From NCBI GenBank assembly GCA_028279185.1, contig JANQSS010000205.1:218211-282210 (forward strand): 64,000 nt of DNA, given 5' to 3'. Of the stretch, positions 36,196-44,573 are shown in pieces. The number at the start of each line of letters is the position of its first letter. The first letter of the stretch is position 1. The DNA comes from Saprospiraceae bacterium (GTDB lineage Bacteria > Bacteroidota > Bacteroidia > Chitinophagales > Saprospiraceae). The notes under the pieces were generated by a model. That model was not told the origin of the DNA, did not search any database, and was given only the letters and a program-made list of their open reading frames with translations. Made by a program: the position numbers and the translations under genes.

Positions 36196-37603
36196 AGAAG
36201 GCGCGTTTTTCGTTTAATGAATGGATGAGGTTTTGAATATGAGACTCATTTGTAGCATAATTTGTTACACAGGCGCGCAATGTTTCTTTTCCGTTGCAGG
36301 GATAATTAATGATCCAGGCATCACCACTATCTAAAAAACTGTTATAAATAAATTGATTGAATTTTTCATCATACTCATATTTAATATCTGTAAAACAAAT
36401 AATAGGAAGTTTCGAATTATTATATATTTTCCACCCGTTTTGAAGTAATTGTATTCTTAGATAATTTCCCAGGTCAATTTGGCGCGTAATGACTTCGTCG
36501 TAGCCCTGCCATCCAAAAACTAGTAAAGGGAGATAAAGCTTAAGTCCGATAAACCGTCTTGACCATTGAATAGAATGCGTGTAAGAACTTAGTCGATCGA
36601 TTTCATCTTCGTCTCCTGGCATGAAGTTGGCTGAAATGCTAAACGTATTTGCCAAGGCATATGGGTGCTGACAAATAAATAAGCTAGCGGCCATAGGTAC
36701 AGAAAGCCATTTGTGCGCGTCGAACGTTATGGAATCAGCTAATTCGATGCCCTTTAATAAATGGGCGTATTGCGTTGATAGAATAGCTCCTCCTCCGTAA
36801 GCGGCATCCGCATGTAACCAAAAATTATATTTCTTTTTTAAGGAGGCTATCTGTTTGATGTCGTCTATGGCCCCGGATCCCGTAGTCCCTAGTGTAGCCA
36901 AAACTAAAAGGGGTTGGTGGCCATTGAATACATCCAGGGCTAGCTGCTTTTTTAATGCCGGAATAATCATTCGCTCTTCGTGATCAACGGGAATTAGTCG
37001 CACGAGATCCGAACCTAACCCGCATACACGTGCTGCTTTAATGATGGCATGGTGACTGGAGGCGGATGCGTAAATAATAGGTCTGTTTTGACATCCATAA
37101 ATACCCGTTGATTTGTACGTTGGGAAGGCATAATTCAAAGCGGCAAGAACAGCGGTAATGTGAGCTTCCTGTCCACCTGTAGCAAAAACACCATCAATTT
37201 TGTCTGCTGGAAATCCAAACTTTTGCCCAATAGTTTGGATTAATAGATGTTCGATCTCAACAGCAAATGGTGCATGACTCCAGGCTGCCAGTTGCGGATT
37301 AAATACAGCTGTAATAACATCTGCAATAATAGAAGGAAAACTTGTCCGGGGATTAAACATACCGTAGTAATTTGGATTGGTTACCTGTACAGCATGAGCC
37401 GACAAGCCTTCTATGACGTGATCTATGGCTTCCTGAATCGGGATCGGTGAATCAAACGTTTGGATTAAACTGTCCACGACTTCTTGTCTATCAGGAAGTG
37501 AGGACATGCGCTTGTGTCGATTTTCAGTATAAAAATGTTCTAGTTGTCGAACAAGTTTGGGCCAGGTGGCTTCTCGATCAGCCGAAGTCAAGTCAAACGT
37601 CAT
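36176..37603 (-). CDS. PLP-dependent amino-acid decarboxylase (group II)
   Basis: A 475-residue group II decarboxylase. The PLP lysine is K298 in F-D-A-H-K-W-L-S, the cofactor Asp is in L-H-A-D-A-A-Y-G-G, and T-N-P-N-Y-Y-G-M-F-N-P near residue 77 is typical of the aromatic amino acid / diaminobutyrate / glutamate decarboxylase group. The substrate specificity cannot be told from this. Being first in an operon with an ABC ATPase and a permease-aminopeptidase fusion, and divergent from an Lrp/AsnC regulator, suggests production of an amine that is exported or of a substrate linked to amino acid supply. Start is ATG at 37603. Confidence 0.88.
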   Translation of the reverse strand: MTFDLTSADREATWPKLVRQLEHFYTENRHKRMSSLPDRQEVVDSLIQTFDSPIPIQEAIDHVIEGLSAHAVQVTNPNYYGMFNPRTSFPSIIADVITAVFNPQLAAWSHAPFAVEIEHLLIQTIGQKFGFPADKIDGVFATGGQEAHITAVLAALNYAFPTYKSTGIYGCQNRPIIYASASSHHAIIKAARVCGLGSDLVRLIPVDHEERMIIPALKKQLALDVFNGHQPLLVLATLGTTGSGAIDDIKQIASLKKKYNFWLHADAAYGGGAILSTQYAHLLKGIELADSITFDAHKWLSVPMAASLFICQHPYALANTFSISANFMPGDEDEIDRLSSYTHSIQWSRRFIGLKLYLPLLVFGWQGYDEVITRQIDLGNYLRIQLLQNGWKIYNNSKLPIICFTDIKYEYDEKFNQFIYNSFLDSGDAWIINYPCNGKETLRACVTNYATNESHIQNLIHSLNEKRAFYAAQHS

Positions 37604-37650
37604 AGTAGTTTTACGTTTATTCGACAGTAAATTTATGAGGGATTAACTGA

Positions 37651-37662
37651 ATAATATATTAT
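37651..37662. promoter_or_regulatory. Palindrome between lrp-type gene and decarboxylase
   Basis: ATAATATATTAT, a perfect 12-base palindrome in an AT-rich divergent intergenic region of 112 bases. It is a candidate binding site for the adjacent Lrp/AsnC protein acting on both promoters. Confidence 0.35.
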
Positions 37663-37679
37663 ATAACAATATTAAATGC

Positions 37680-37687
37680 TATATTTG
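37680..37687 (+). promoter_or_regulatory. Bacteroidota-type -7 element of the lrp/asnC-type gene
   Basis: TATATTTG exactly fits TAnnTTTG and lies 28 bases before the ATG of the regulator. No strong -33 element is visible upstream. Confidence 0.5.
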
Positions 37688-37715
37688 CATTGAAAAATAA
37701 TATAATTATACAATA

Positions 37716-38177
37716 ATGCATTATAATATAATACTTGACGAAATTGATCATAAGATTTTGGTGGAATTGCAAAGAAATGCCCGCCTTACCTATAAAAATC
37801 TATCAGAACGCATCAACTTGTCGGCCCCTTCGGTAAAAGATCGCATTGAAAAGATGGAATCGGCAGGCTTGATCCTTGGATATACAGCGGTGCTCGACCC
37901 TAAATTATTGGGCTATCACCTTAGTGTATATATTTCCATTAAAATTCGATTTGGCATGTATGAGAAATTTGAAAAATTTATTGTTACCGTTGCTGAAATT
38001 ACGGAGTGCCATAAATTGACCGGTGAAGAATGTATGCTCATGCGAGGGTTTGTACGCGACACAAGTCACTTGGAAGCTCTCAATGTACGGTTATCAAAAT
38101 TTGGTGAGTTAACTACGTCACTTGTGTTGTCTACGTTGAACGTAGATTCGATTTTTTTAAATGGGAAGGCTCAATAA
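37716..38177 (+). CDS. Lrp/AsnC family transcriptional regulator
   Basis: A 153-residue regulator. N-terminal winged helix: I-D-H-K-I-L-V-E-L-Q-R-N-A-R-L-T-Y-K and a recognition helix around L-S-A-P-S-V-K-D-R-I-E-K-M-E; C-terminal RAM domain (about 80-150) with the S-I-K-I-R-F strand and E-C-H-K-L-T-G-E-E segment where G-x-x-D is usual. It probably senses an amino acid and controls the divergent decarboxylase/ABC operon. Confidence 0.9.
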   Translation: MHYNIILDEIDHKILVELQRNARLTYKNLSERINLSAPSVKDRIEKMESAGLILGYTAVLDPKLLGYHLSVYISIKIRFGMYEKFEKFIVTVAEITECHKLTGEECMLMRGFVRDTSHLEALNVRLSKFGELTTSLVLSTLNVDSIFLNGKAQ

Positions 38178-38662
38178 TTATCATTCGAGCAAAAAATGAC
38201 TATTCGCTGAACAAAAGAAATAATGAAATTTGAAATACGGAAATCGCAACGCGTCTATTGATATACACGTTACGGATTGGAGTATTGTAACAGTTGTTGT
38301 TAGCTGCCAAAAACATCTAAAGAGGTGAAACTAATTGACAAGTTCGGTGAAAATGTGATCATACCAAACTTGCAATCTTGCTTTTGCCTAATTTAAAGCT
38401 GATTGAAAAATTCATTTCGTTGTTGACGGCATTAAAGGAAAAGGAAATGGGTAAAACAAAGATTCAGTGATAATACGTTGACAAAGGGAGCCTTTTGAGG
38501 CAACCTGGATAGTTTTTCCACCCTCAAAATAACTCCGCTATGCAAATATTTAAGTGGAATTGTATAATTTTAGGCAGGAGAGTTACAGGAAAGCTTGCAT
38601 TGGTAATATGTCGTTTCAACCTATTTGAAAAATTGCTCAGCCGACCATGAGAGCACTCGATT
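38178..38662. other. Gene-free 485-base region with a decayed-looking plus-strand fragment
   Basis: No intact gene. The stretch 38317-38397 on the plus strand reads T-S-K-E-V-K-L-I-D-K-F-G-E-N-V-I-I-P-N and then stops, and a second run (L-I-E-K-F-I-S-L-L-T-A-L) follows in a different place. These look like remnants of a coding sequence, possibly a transposase or another mobile gene, but they are too short to assign. Confidence 0.4.
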
Positions 38663-39337
38663 TTAGTTTTGGGAGAACTTTTTCGTTATAAAAACTTGCT
38701 TGTGGTTTACTTGTTCCTTTCTCGCTTCAAACCCAATACTCTTTAAGTATTTACTTAATTCTTCCAAAGAAGATAGCACCCTTTTTGGGATCTCAAAACT
38801 ATATCCAATATGTTCAATATTAACTCCTGCCAAATTTACATCGTTTTCGAGCAATATGTTAACCCTTTCAAAGCACCTAAGCCTTAAAAGAATTTTATTA
38901 ATATTCATATTATCAAAAACGACACAAGAATCCGTATGAGACGAAGAACTTCCTTTAGCTGCTTCTTTGGTTGCATTAATAAAATTTTTATCATTGAGAA
39001 TAATAAACTCGGATAGCACCTCCTTTGTATCTACGTTCAGATCATATATGTTGGCTATTTTACCAACGATATAAGAAGCAATGTCTTTTTCCGACATTCT
39101 ATTTCTGGTGCTAAATACTACCTTTACAACTGGATTTTTTACTAAACGTATATCTTCTTTGTCTATTATAGCTCCTGTTTCATGTATTAACCAATGCAGC
39201 ATTGATGAAACAGGAGCTACAGACATATAGGTTGCATCTGTGAGAGAATAATACTTTTGCGTGTCTACCCCTGAAAGTTCTTCTACGTTAAACTGTATGA
39301 ATTCTGACTGGGACATAGAACTCAAAGATAGGAACAA
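38663..39337 (-). CDS. Hypothetical exported protein with a missing start codon
   Basis: An open frame of about 224 residues, family not recognised. It begins with a run F-S-L-F-L-S-L-S-S-M-S-Q that looks like the end of a signal peptide; reading further upstream in frame gives C-K-R-K-L-I-F-S-Y before a TGA, with no ATG, GTG or TTG in the signal sequence except TTG at 39335-39337 within its middle. The first in-frame ATG is at 39316, after the signal region. The gene may have lost its start through a small mutation, or it may start at the TTG or the ATG as a cytoplasmic protein. The body has S-S-S-S-H segments and amphipathic helices. Confidence 0.5.
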   Translation of the reverse strand: MFLSLSSMSQSEFIQFNVEELSGVDTQKYYSLTDATYMSVAPVSSMLHWLIHETGAIIDKEDIRLVKNPVVKVVFSTRNRMSEKDIASYIVGKIANIYDLNVDTKEVLSEFIILNDKNFINATKEAAKGSSSSHTDSCVVFDNMNINKILLRLRCFERVNILLENDVNLAGVNIEHIGYSFEIPKRVLSSLEELSKYLKSIGFEARKEQVNHKQVFITKKFSQN

Positions 39338-39461
39338 AGAAAAGTAAGAAAAGATAAGTTTCCGCTTACAAACTCAACTTAATTTGGTGTATATCAGCAA
39401 TAGAAAATTTAAATAGGTCATCCGATCTTTAAAAACTTAGGGTGTTCTCATAGTGTGTTCG

Positions 39462-39493
39462 GCCTCACTGGCTTTCTGTCAGTGAGGCTTTTT
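39462..39493 (+). terminator. Hairpin with T-tail, plus orientation
   Basis: A perfect 9-bp inverted repeat (GCCTCACTG, 39462-39470, with its complement at 39480-39488) and a T5 tail. Both flanking genes read on the minus strand, so as a plus-strand terminator it has no obvious gene; it may stop antisense transcription or act for the minus strand despite lacking a T-run there. Confidence 0.5.
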
Positions 39494-39526
39494 AGTAGTA
39501 ATAGCGAAAATTACACCTGAATATGC

Positions 39527-40255
39527 TTACAAACCTCTCGATTGAACAGCGGCATAGAATTGACTCCGGTATGTAGGACCAATTCCAATGATTTTTTGCG
39601 CGATTTGTATCATGTGCCCGTCTATTTTATCAATGGCATCCAGGTTGACAATGTAGGATCGATGAACACGAATGAACTGATTTGTTGGCAAGTACTGTTC
39701 AATGTCTTTCATATTTTGCAAGGCAATTATCTTTTGATCTTTACAACAAAATTGAACATAGTTTTTAAGCCCTTCGATAAAATGGATGTCCGATAGCTTG
39801 ACTTGATGGTATTTATTTTTTGCATCACCCTTAATGAAAATGTGTTTATCCGGGTGAACAGTTTCACGTAATGGCATATCCTCTGGTCTTTGTGCTTCAT
39901 TCCGTTTTCGTGCTTTAGATACAGCTTTCAAAAATCGATCAAATGAATATGGCTTGAGCAAATAGTCCTGCACATCGTAATCGAAGCCGTCTAAGGCATA
40001 ATTGGTATAAGCAGTAGTTAAAATAATCGCACAGGATATTTTCCCTATGTCAAGAAGTTGGAGTCCGGTCAGCTCGTCCATCTGGACATCTAAAAATAAG
40101 ATGTCTATGTGTTCGGTCTCCAATATGTTCAGAGCATCCCAAGGTGAGGTAGTGGTATGAGCAAGGTGCAGATAGGGAACGCGATCGCAATAGGTGACCA
40201 GAAGTTCAAGCGCGTGAGGCTCGTCATCAACAGCTAAACATTTTAATACATTCAT
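39527..40255 (-). CDS. LytTR family response regulator
   Basis: A 242-residue response regulator. Receiver domain (1-120) with acidic pocket V-D-D at 9-11 and phosphorylation site D56 in L-F-L-D56-V-Q-M-D; C-terminal LytTR DNA-binding domain (about 140-240) with H-F-I-E-G-L-K-N-Y-V and F-I-R-V-H-R-S-Y-I-V-N. It follows the histidine kinase by 4 bases, so the two form one operon. Confidence 0.93.
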   Translation of the reverse strand: MNVLKCLAVDDEPHALELLVTYCDRVPYLHLAHTTTSPWDALNILETEHIDILFLDVQMDELTGLQLLDIGKISCAIILTTAYTNYALDGFDYDVQDYLLKPYSFDRFLKAVSKARKRNEAQRPEDMPLRETVHPDKHIFIKGDAKNKYHQVKLSDIHFIEGLKNYVQFCCKDQKIIALQNMKDIEQYLPTNQFIRVHRSYIVNLDAIDKIDGHMIQIAQKIIGIGPTYRSQFYAAVQSRGL

Positions 40256-40259
40256 CTTA

Positions 40260-41324
40260 TTAGACCTGAACGGTTAAAGATGTATAAAAAATTCCATTCT
40301 CTTTTCGAATGACTAAGGCGTGTTTATTTGGATAGCTCAGTACAAGTCTTCGCCGGACATTGTCTAAACCGATACCACTTTTTTCATCTTTTTGATAGGT
40401 GTTAATCATGTTGGTGCAGATAAATTTCAAGTTACGTCCTTCATACTGAAGCGATATTTTTCCAGGATGAGATGCATCATTCATAACACCATGTTTAAAC
40501 ATATTTTCGACAAATGGTATTAGTAAGAGCGGCTCAATATGTACGGGAAATGTAGCATCTTCTACTATAAAGTCTACAAAAAACTTACCCTTGAATCTAT
40601 TTTCAAATATACTCACATAGTTTTTTAGCAATTTAATTTCACTTTCTATGCTCACTAACTTTTTATCAGAATGTTGAATTGAGTAGCGCAACATGTCGGA
40701 TAGTTTTAATATAGTGTCGCTCAGTTCAGGATCGACTTTCATAGCTTTAGTGTGCAAAAAACTTAGCGTGTTGAATAAAAAATGTGGATTTAACTGACTA
40801 CGCAAAAAAGACATTTCAGCGGCGGACTTTTCACTGTTTAATTGCATCATTTCGGTTTGCATCATCTGACGTCGCTCCAGAAGATAGACAATGAGGCTAA
40901 ATGAAGCGTAAAAGATGGCACGCCAAATATTATCTATCGCATAGGGAATGAAGTCATCATGAACGTAGTTCCCAAAACCAAAAAGGTATTCATATATCAC
41001 TTCCTCCAAAACATAGCGGATGATGATAAAAAATAAAAGGCCGAGTAGCGAGAGCGGTGCTGAAATCCAGTACCTACTAGTTCCAAGAAACCGTTGCCAA
41101 ATGAATCCATAAAAAAGATAAAAAGTCAATATGGCAGCTGTCATATACGACATGCAAAGTGCTATGAACTTAAATTGTTGATCACCTGGTACATAAAAGT
41201 CATTCAATTGGTAAATGACATATATCGTCCAAATGAGGGCATGCCAGTAATATCGCTTGTTGGCCATACTGTGAAGATAGGCCAGTGGAGTGAAATGGGT
41301 AAGAATGTTACACCAATGATCCAT
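40260..41324 (-). CDS. LytS-type sensor histidine kinase (His_kinase family)
   Basis: A 354-residue kinase. Four membrane helices occupy about residues 27-150. The His_kinase motif contains the phospho-accepting H181 (S-Q-L-N-P-H181-F-L-F-N-T-L), and the ATP-binding part has F-V-E-N-M-F-K-H-G and G-I-G-L-D-N-V-R-R-R. Divergent from the second esterase-like gene, which may be a target. Start ATG at 41324. Confidence 0.93.
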   Translation of the reverse strand: MDHWCNILTHFTPLAYLHSMANKRYYWHALIWTIYVIYQLNDFYVPGDQQFKFIALCMSYMTAAILTFYLFYGFIWQRFLGTSRYWISAPLSLLGLLFFIIIRYVLEEVIYEYLFGFGNYVHDDFIPYAIDNIWRAIFYASFSLIVYLLERRQMMQTEMMQLNSEKSAAEMSFLRSQLNPHFLFNTLSFLHTKAMKVDPELSDTILKLSDMLRYSIQHSDKKLVSIESEIKLLKNYVSIFENRFKGKFFVDFIVEDATFPVHIEPLLLIPFVENMFKHGVMNDASHPGKISLQYEGRNLKFICTNMINTYQKDEKSGIGLDNVRRRLVLSYPNKHALVIRKENGIFYTSLTVQV

Positions 41325-41593
41325 TACACCGGACTAAATTGGATGTTTGACGTACGAAGGCTTTAATAAAAACAAAATGTCATTGAAATAAAATATCGAA
41401 GTGTTTGTCAATAAAATGCCAAAAGCAAAAATTAGACTTTTAGATTTATATGTATTAATGAACGACATGACGATATTCTATGCATTATCACTTTTTCGGC
41501 ATCAAAACGCTTATTTTAAAAATGAAAGCGTCCTCGTTGTAAATTCGAAAGACTGATTTTCATAGCGGATCAACATGTTATAAAAATGAATGA

Positions 41594-42868
41594 ATGAAAC
41601 ACGTAATTAAAATTTGTTTTCTGTTTGTTTTGACAAACGTTTATAGTCAGTCTATCACAAAATTGGCTAATTCGGAGATGCCGTTTTTATCGGTTAAAGA
41701 CATTGCCAGACATACGCAATATTTTACGTTTGAGGAGGAACAGTTAAAGGGTGCAGGGAAACGAGTCTTGGAACGAATTGCAAAGAATTCTCAATTTATC
41801 ATTATTGGTGAAACGCACGGATCAAGCCAAACATCAAATTTTGTATCGAGCTGGTTGCCGACCTTGGGTGAACATGGCTTTGGAAATTTTGCTTGTGAAG
41901 TTGGACCTCACTCAGCTGAGCTTCTGGAGCAAATGTCGACTCCTTCCACTGAGACATTTGAAAATATGCTGTCCTTCCGCGAAAGGTATTATATGGAGGA
42001 ATTGGAGGACGGAACCATCCCATTTTTCAGCGGCCGCGAGGATATACGGTTTTTGCAGGTGGCTGCTGAACAAGGTATGGACTTATGGGGGTTAGATCAG
42101 GAATATTATTATTCGATACTACATTTGACTGAATGCTTGGCGTACACAAGTTCAGATAATAGAAATCATAGCTTGATTATTCAATCACAAAAAAAAGTCA
42201 ATAAAATCTTACGAGAATACTTTATAAAGGAGGACACATCGCGAAATAACTTTGATGCCATCGAGGCTATTTTGGCAGATAATGATGTAAAAGAGTATTT
42301 TGATTTATTTGCGAAAAGCAATGTTGAGGCTCAATCTATCATTAGGGCTATAGAGATGAGTATGGATATCTACATGAATTGGCAACGCGGTTCTCATGCC
42401 GATCGCATTAGCTATATGCGAAACAATTTAATTAAAAATGTACGAGAAAAATATCGACAATCCGGAGAACTACCAAAAGTGTTTTTGAAGTTTGGAATGT
42501 TGCATGCATCTAAAATACATGCTAATGGAGCTTATGATGTCGGGCATGCGCTTCAAGAATTAAGTTGTAAAACAGGCACAAAAACTACCAGTATCGCTGT
42601 TGCTCGACGGTTTGTCCGATATAATGATCAAGTTGTGGACCTGAAAGGGCGGCCTCGAAATCCCTTTGGTAAATCTGTTTCTCTTTTGGCTGTTGGAGAA
42701 GAGGAGAAAGCTGCAATTATCAACCTTAATGAGTTGCGTTACGAACTTAATGCTGATAAATTTATACTACCGACAGACGGAGATTATCATCGCCTTAAAT
42801 TAATATTAGAAGGGTATGACTATTTAATTGTGCTTCCTTTAGATCAAGAACCAACTCCCTTGAACTAA
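41594..42868 (+). CDS. Secreted erythromycin-esterase-like protein (paralogue 2)
   Basis: A 424-residue paralogue of the 1332-2540 product, with the same layout: signal peptide (about 1-18), I-G-E72-T-H-G76 motif (I-I-I-G-E-T-H-G), C-E-V-G-P at about 101, W-G-L-D-Q-E-Y-Y (shared as W-G-L-D-Q in the paralogue) and K-F-G-M-L-H-A-S in place of K-F-G-S-G-H-M-A. The C-terminal part also aligns (Y-D-V-G-H-A-L in one, Y-D-L-G-N-L-A in the other). Similarity to erythromycin esterases lies in the G-E-x-H-G core. Substrate unknown. Divergent from the LytTR two-component pair across a 269-base gap. Confidence 0.7.
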   Translation: MKHVIKICFLFVLTNVYSQSITKLANSEMPFLSVKDIARHTQYFTFEEEQLKGAGKRVLERIAKNSQFIIIGETHGSSQTSNFVSSWLPTLGEHGFGNFACEVGPHSAELLEQMSTPSTETFENMLSFRERYYMEELEDGTIPFFSGREDIRFLQVAAEQGMDLWGLDQEYYYSILHLTECLAYTSSDNRNHSLIIQSQKKVNKILREYFIKEDTSRNNFDAIEAILADNDVKEYFDLFAKSNVEAQSIIRAIEMSMDIYMNWQRGSHADRISYMRNNLIKNVREKYRQSGELPKVFLKFGMLHASKIHANGAYDVGHALQELSCKTGTKTTSIAVARRFVRYNDQVVDLKGRPRNPFGKSVSLLAVGEEEKAAIINLNELRYELNADKFILPTDGDYHRLKLILEGYDYLIVLPLDQEPTPLN

Positions 42869-42914
42869 TACTATGTCAGTCTTGGATATCGAATTAATAC
42901 TGAATAAAATTTCG

Positions 42915-42955
42915 GCTGACGTGTCAGAAAACGCAGGCATCTGCCGTCCGTCAGC
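42915..42955. repeat. Inverted repeat between convergent genes
   Basis: GCTGACG at 42915-42921 and its complement CGTCAGC at 42949-42955, with a smaller GCAG/CTGC hairpin inside. It lies between the esterase-like gene and the fur gene, both ending here, so it may be a bidirectional terminator, although no T-run follows. Confidence 0.35.
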
Positions 42956-42991
42956 AGGTAGCCGGAGTTGCATCGAGCATTGTAACCTTAT

Positions 42992-43426
42992 TTACATGAT
43001 AGAAGAGCTTGCATATTTGCACTCTTTACAAATTCCCTCCACCTGAACGGAAACGTGATGTACGTCATAATCCGGAATGGAAATGCCAAGCGTATTCGCC
43101 GGTTTTTCGCAGGAGACATTTTTACATGTAGTACATTTAAAATGGATGTGCTGATGGTGATGGTGGTCGCTATCACAGGTATTTCCACAAATCGCATAAT
43201 GCGTTTCATTTTGTTCCTGGTATGCTTTGTGTATGATTCCCTTGGAAGAAAGACTTTTTAATGTCCTGTACAACGTGACCCGATCAACAGGCTCCATAGC
43301 GGTGTGAATAGCGTCTATTGGAATAGCGCCTTTGTGCAAATGCATGGTTTGCAGTAGTTTTAATCGGAAACTAGTAGCCTTTAGAGACCGACTTCGCAAT
43401 ATTTCTTTAAAGTCAGGACTTTTCAC
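42992..43426 (-). CDS. Fur family metalloregulator
   Basis: A 144-residue Fur/Zur/PerR-type regulator. The N-terminal winged helix contains D-R-V-T-L-Y-R-T-L-K-S-L; metal ligands are the H-H-H-H-Q-H-I-H run (about 90) and two C-x-x-C pairs, C-T-T-C and a C-terminal C-K-E-C. The four-cysteine structural zinc site fits the family, but Zur, PerR and Fur cannot be told apart. The start is GTG at 43426; an AT-rich palindrome lies just upstream (43435-43450). Confidence 0.88.
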   Translation of the reverse strand: MKSPDFKEILRSRSLKATSFRLKLLQTMHLHKGAIPIDAIHTAMEPVDRVTLYRTLKSLSSKGIIHKAYQEQNETHYAICGNTCDSDHHHHQHIHFKCTTCKNVSCEKPANTLGISIPDYDVHHVSVQVEGICKECKYASSSIM

Positions 43427-43434
43427 TTATACAA

Positions 43435-43450
43435 ATAAATTGAAATTTAT
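43435..43450. promoter_or_regulatory. AT-rich palindrome upstream of fur-type gene
   Basis: ATAAAT-TGAA-ATTTAT, six-base arms around a four-base centre, 9 bases before the start codon. Fur-type operators are AT-rich inverted repeats, so it may be an autoregulatory operator, but sites in AT-rich DNA arise by chance. Confidence 0.3.
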
Positions 43451-44111
43451 ATTGAATACCAAACTATTTATAAACCAGTGCTCAGATTCCTGTAGATACA
43501 TTTCGAAAGACTTTAATTGTACGCTTTATATCGATAGGCACTTTTATATAAAAATAATCAGGTACCCTTACAACATACCACTTTTCGGCGCATTCAAATT
43601 AACTATCAAAATATTTTGAAGACCAATTTAACATTTTCGGTTAAGCTATAGTGTCTTCGCATGTTTCAGCTTCCGTTTCTGGTTTGATGTGGCCATGTCA
43701 GACAAGCGTACCTGTTTGTTTACTTTTCATGCATCAAATTCTCTTCGATTGTTGACTGGGAAGGCAGTTAACCCTTTGAACAACCGGCTTCATTGAAAGA
43801 TTTTTGTCACCAACCTTGCTTTGAAGTAATATGTTACAGCTTAATTCCATCTCCATAGAAAGATTCTACTATGGTAAGTGCTTCGTGCCAATTGGATAAA
43901 TTGCCTGAGAGTTCTCTGTGGAATTACAAGCCTTACATCTCAATAGGCTAGCGTAAAAATTCGGGAAGAACTTTCACCCATGAATTGTGGACCTTGAGGT
44001 GCATCTTCTAGTTTTTATAGGATATACGACAATGGCTCAAAGTAAATCCAATGTATGCCTTAAAAGACTTAAAGATTGTTCAAGGTCATACCAGGGCTAC
44101 CTATAGAAAAT

Positions 44112-44175
44112 GTGCCGTTTGCATCCGCAATTGCGCCTTGGAAATTTCTTGCGCAAAAACGTTTGCAAACGGCAC
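44112..44175. repeat. Nested inverted repeats
   Basis: Outer arms GTGCCGTTTGC (44112-44122) and GCAAACGGCAC (44165-44175), a perfect 11-base pair; inner arms TTGCGC (44131-44136) and GCGCAA (44151-44156). It would fold into a long branched hairpin. No known RNA family is recognised. Confidence 0.5.
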
Positions 44176-44384
44176 GGCAATTGTTAATAATCCTCAGTTT
44201 ATGACCCGTTCTTGGATTGTTAGAAGACAATCCTCAGCTATACAGCAAAAGGCCATGAACAGAAATCACTAAATAGATGTCAGTTTTTATACCACATGAA
44301 CGGATTGGTTAACTCCTTGTCCGTTTAGTCGCATGCAAAACCCTTTCATATTTTTTTATCTCGTTATTGTTCAGGAACAAATAT

Positions 44385-44419
44385 AAACAATAAATGCAAC
44401 ATTGTTGCATTTATTGTTT
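44385..44419. repeat. Perfect 16-base inverted repeat with 3-base loop
   Basis: Arms AAACAATAAATGCAAC (44385-44400) and its complement (44404-44419). It may be a terminator stem or the end of a miniature element. The centre is not followed by a T-run on either strand beyond the arms themselves. Confidence 0.5.
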
Positions 44420-44533
44420 TGTGGTACTAACGGGTCTATTGGTTGACATATGTTTTACGTTCAGTAGGCCTGTTAAAGGAATATTGCCTTGCCCAATGCA
44501 CTAGCGGCATCCATGTAGGATGAGGTGACAAAA

Positions 44534-44563
44534 TTGGCTTCATCCTGTATTCTGTTATATTTA
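44534..44563 (+). promoter_or_regulatory. Candidate Bacteroidota promoter of the T9SS Asp-box gene
   Basis: TTG at 44534-44536, 19-base spacer, then TATATTTA at 44556-44563, one mismatch from the TAnnTTTG element. The ATG lies only 11 bases further on, so the mRNA would have almost no leader. Confidence 0.35.
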
Positions 44564-44573
44564 CTGGGTATAA

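Larger units (their letters stand above)
43451..44573. other. 1.1-kb low-coding region
   Basis: No intact gene. A 30-codon minus-strand remnant at 43834-43923 reads F-H-R-E-L-S-G-N-L-S-N-W-H-E-A-L-T-I-V-E and ends at a stop, which looks protein-like but is unassigned. Several inverted repeats are present (44112-44175, 44214-44233 with the 7-base stem GGATTGT, and 44385-44419). The region has the look of a decayed mobile element or gene remnant. Confidence 0.5.

Noticed and set aside
44051..44272. Plus-strand open frame of 73 codons in the gene-poor region
   Set aside because: It lies over the nested inverted repeats and has no protein-like composition, no signal and no ribosome binding site.
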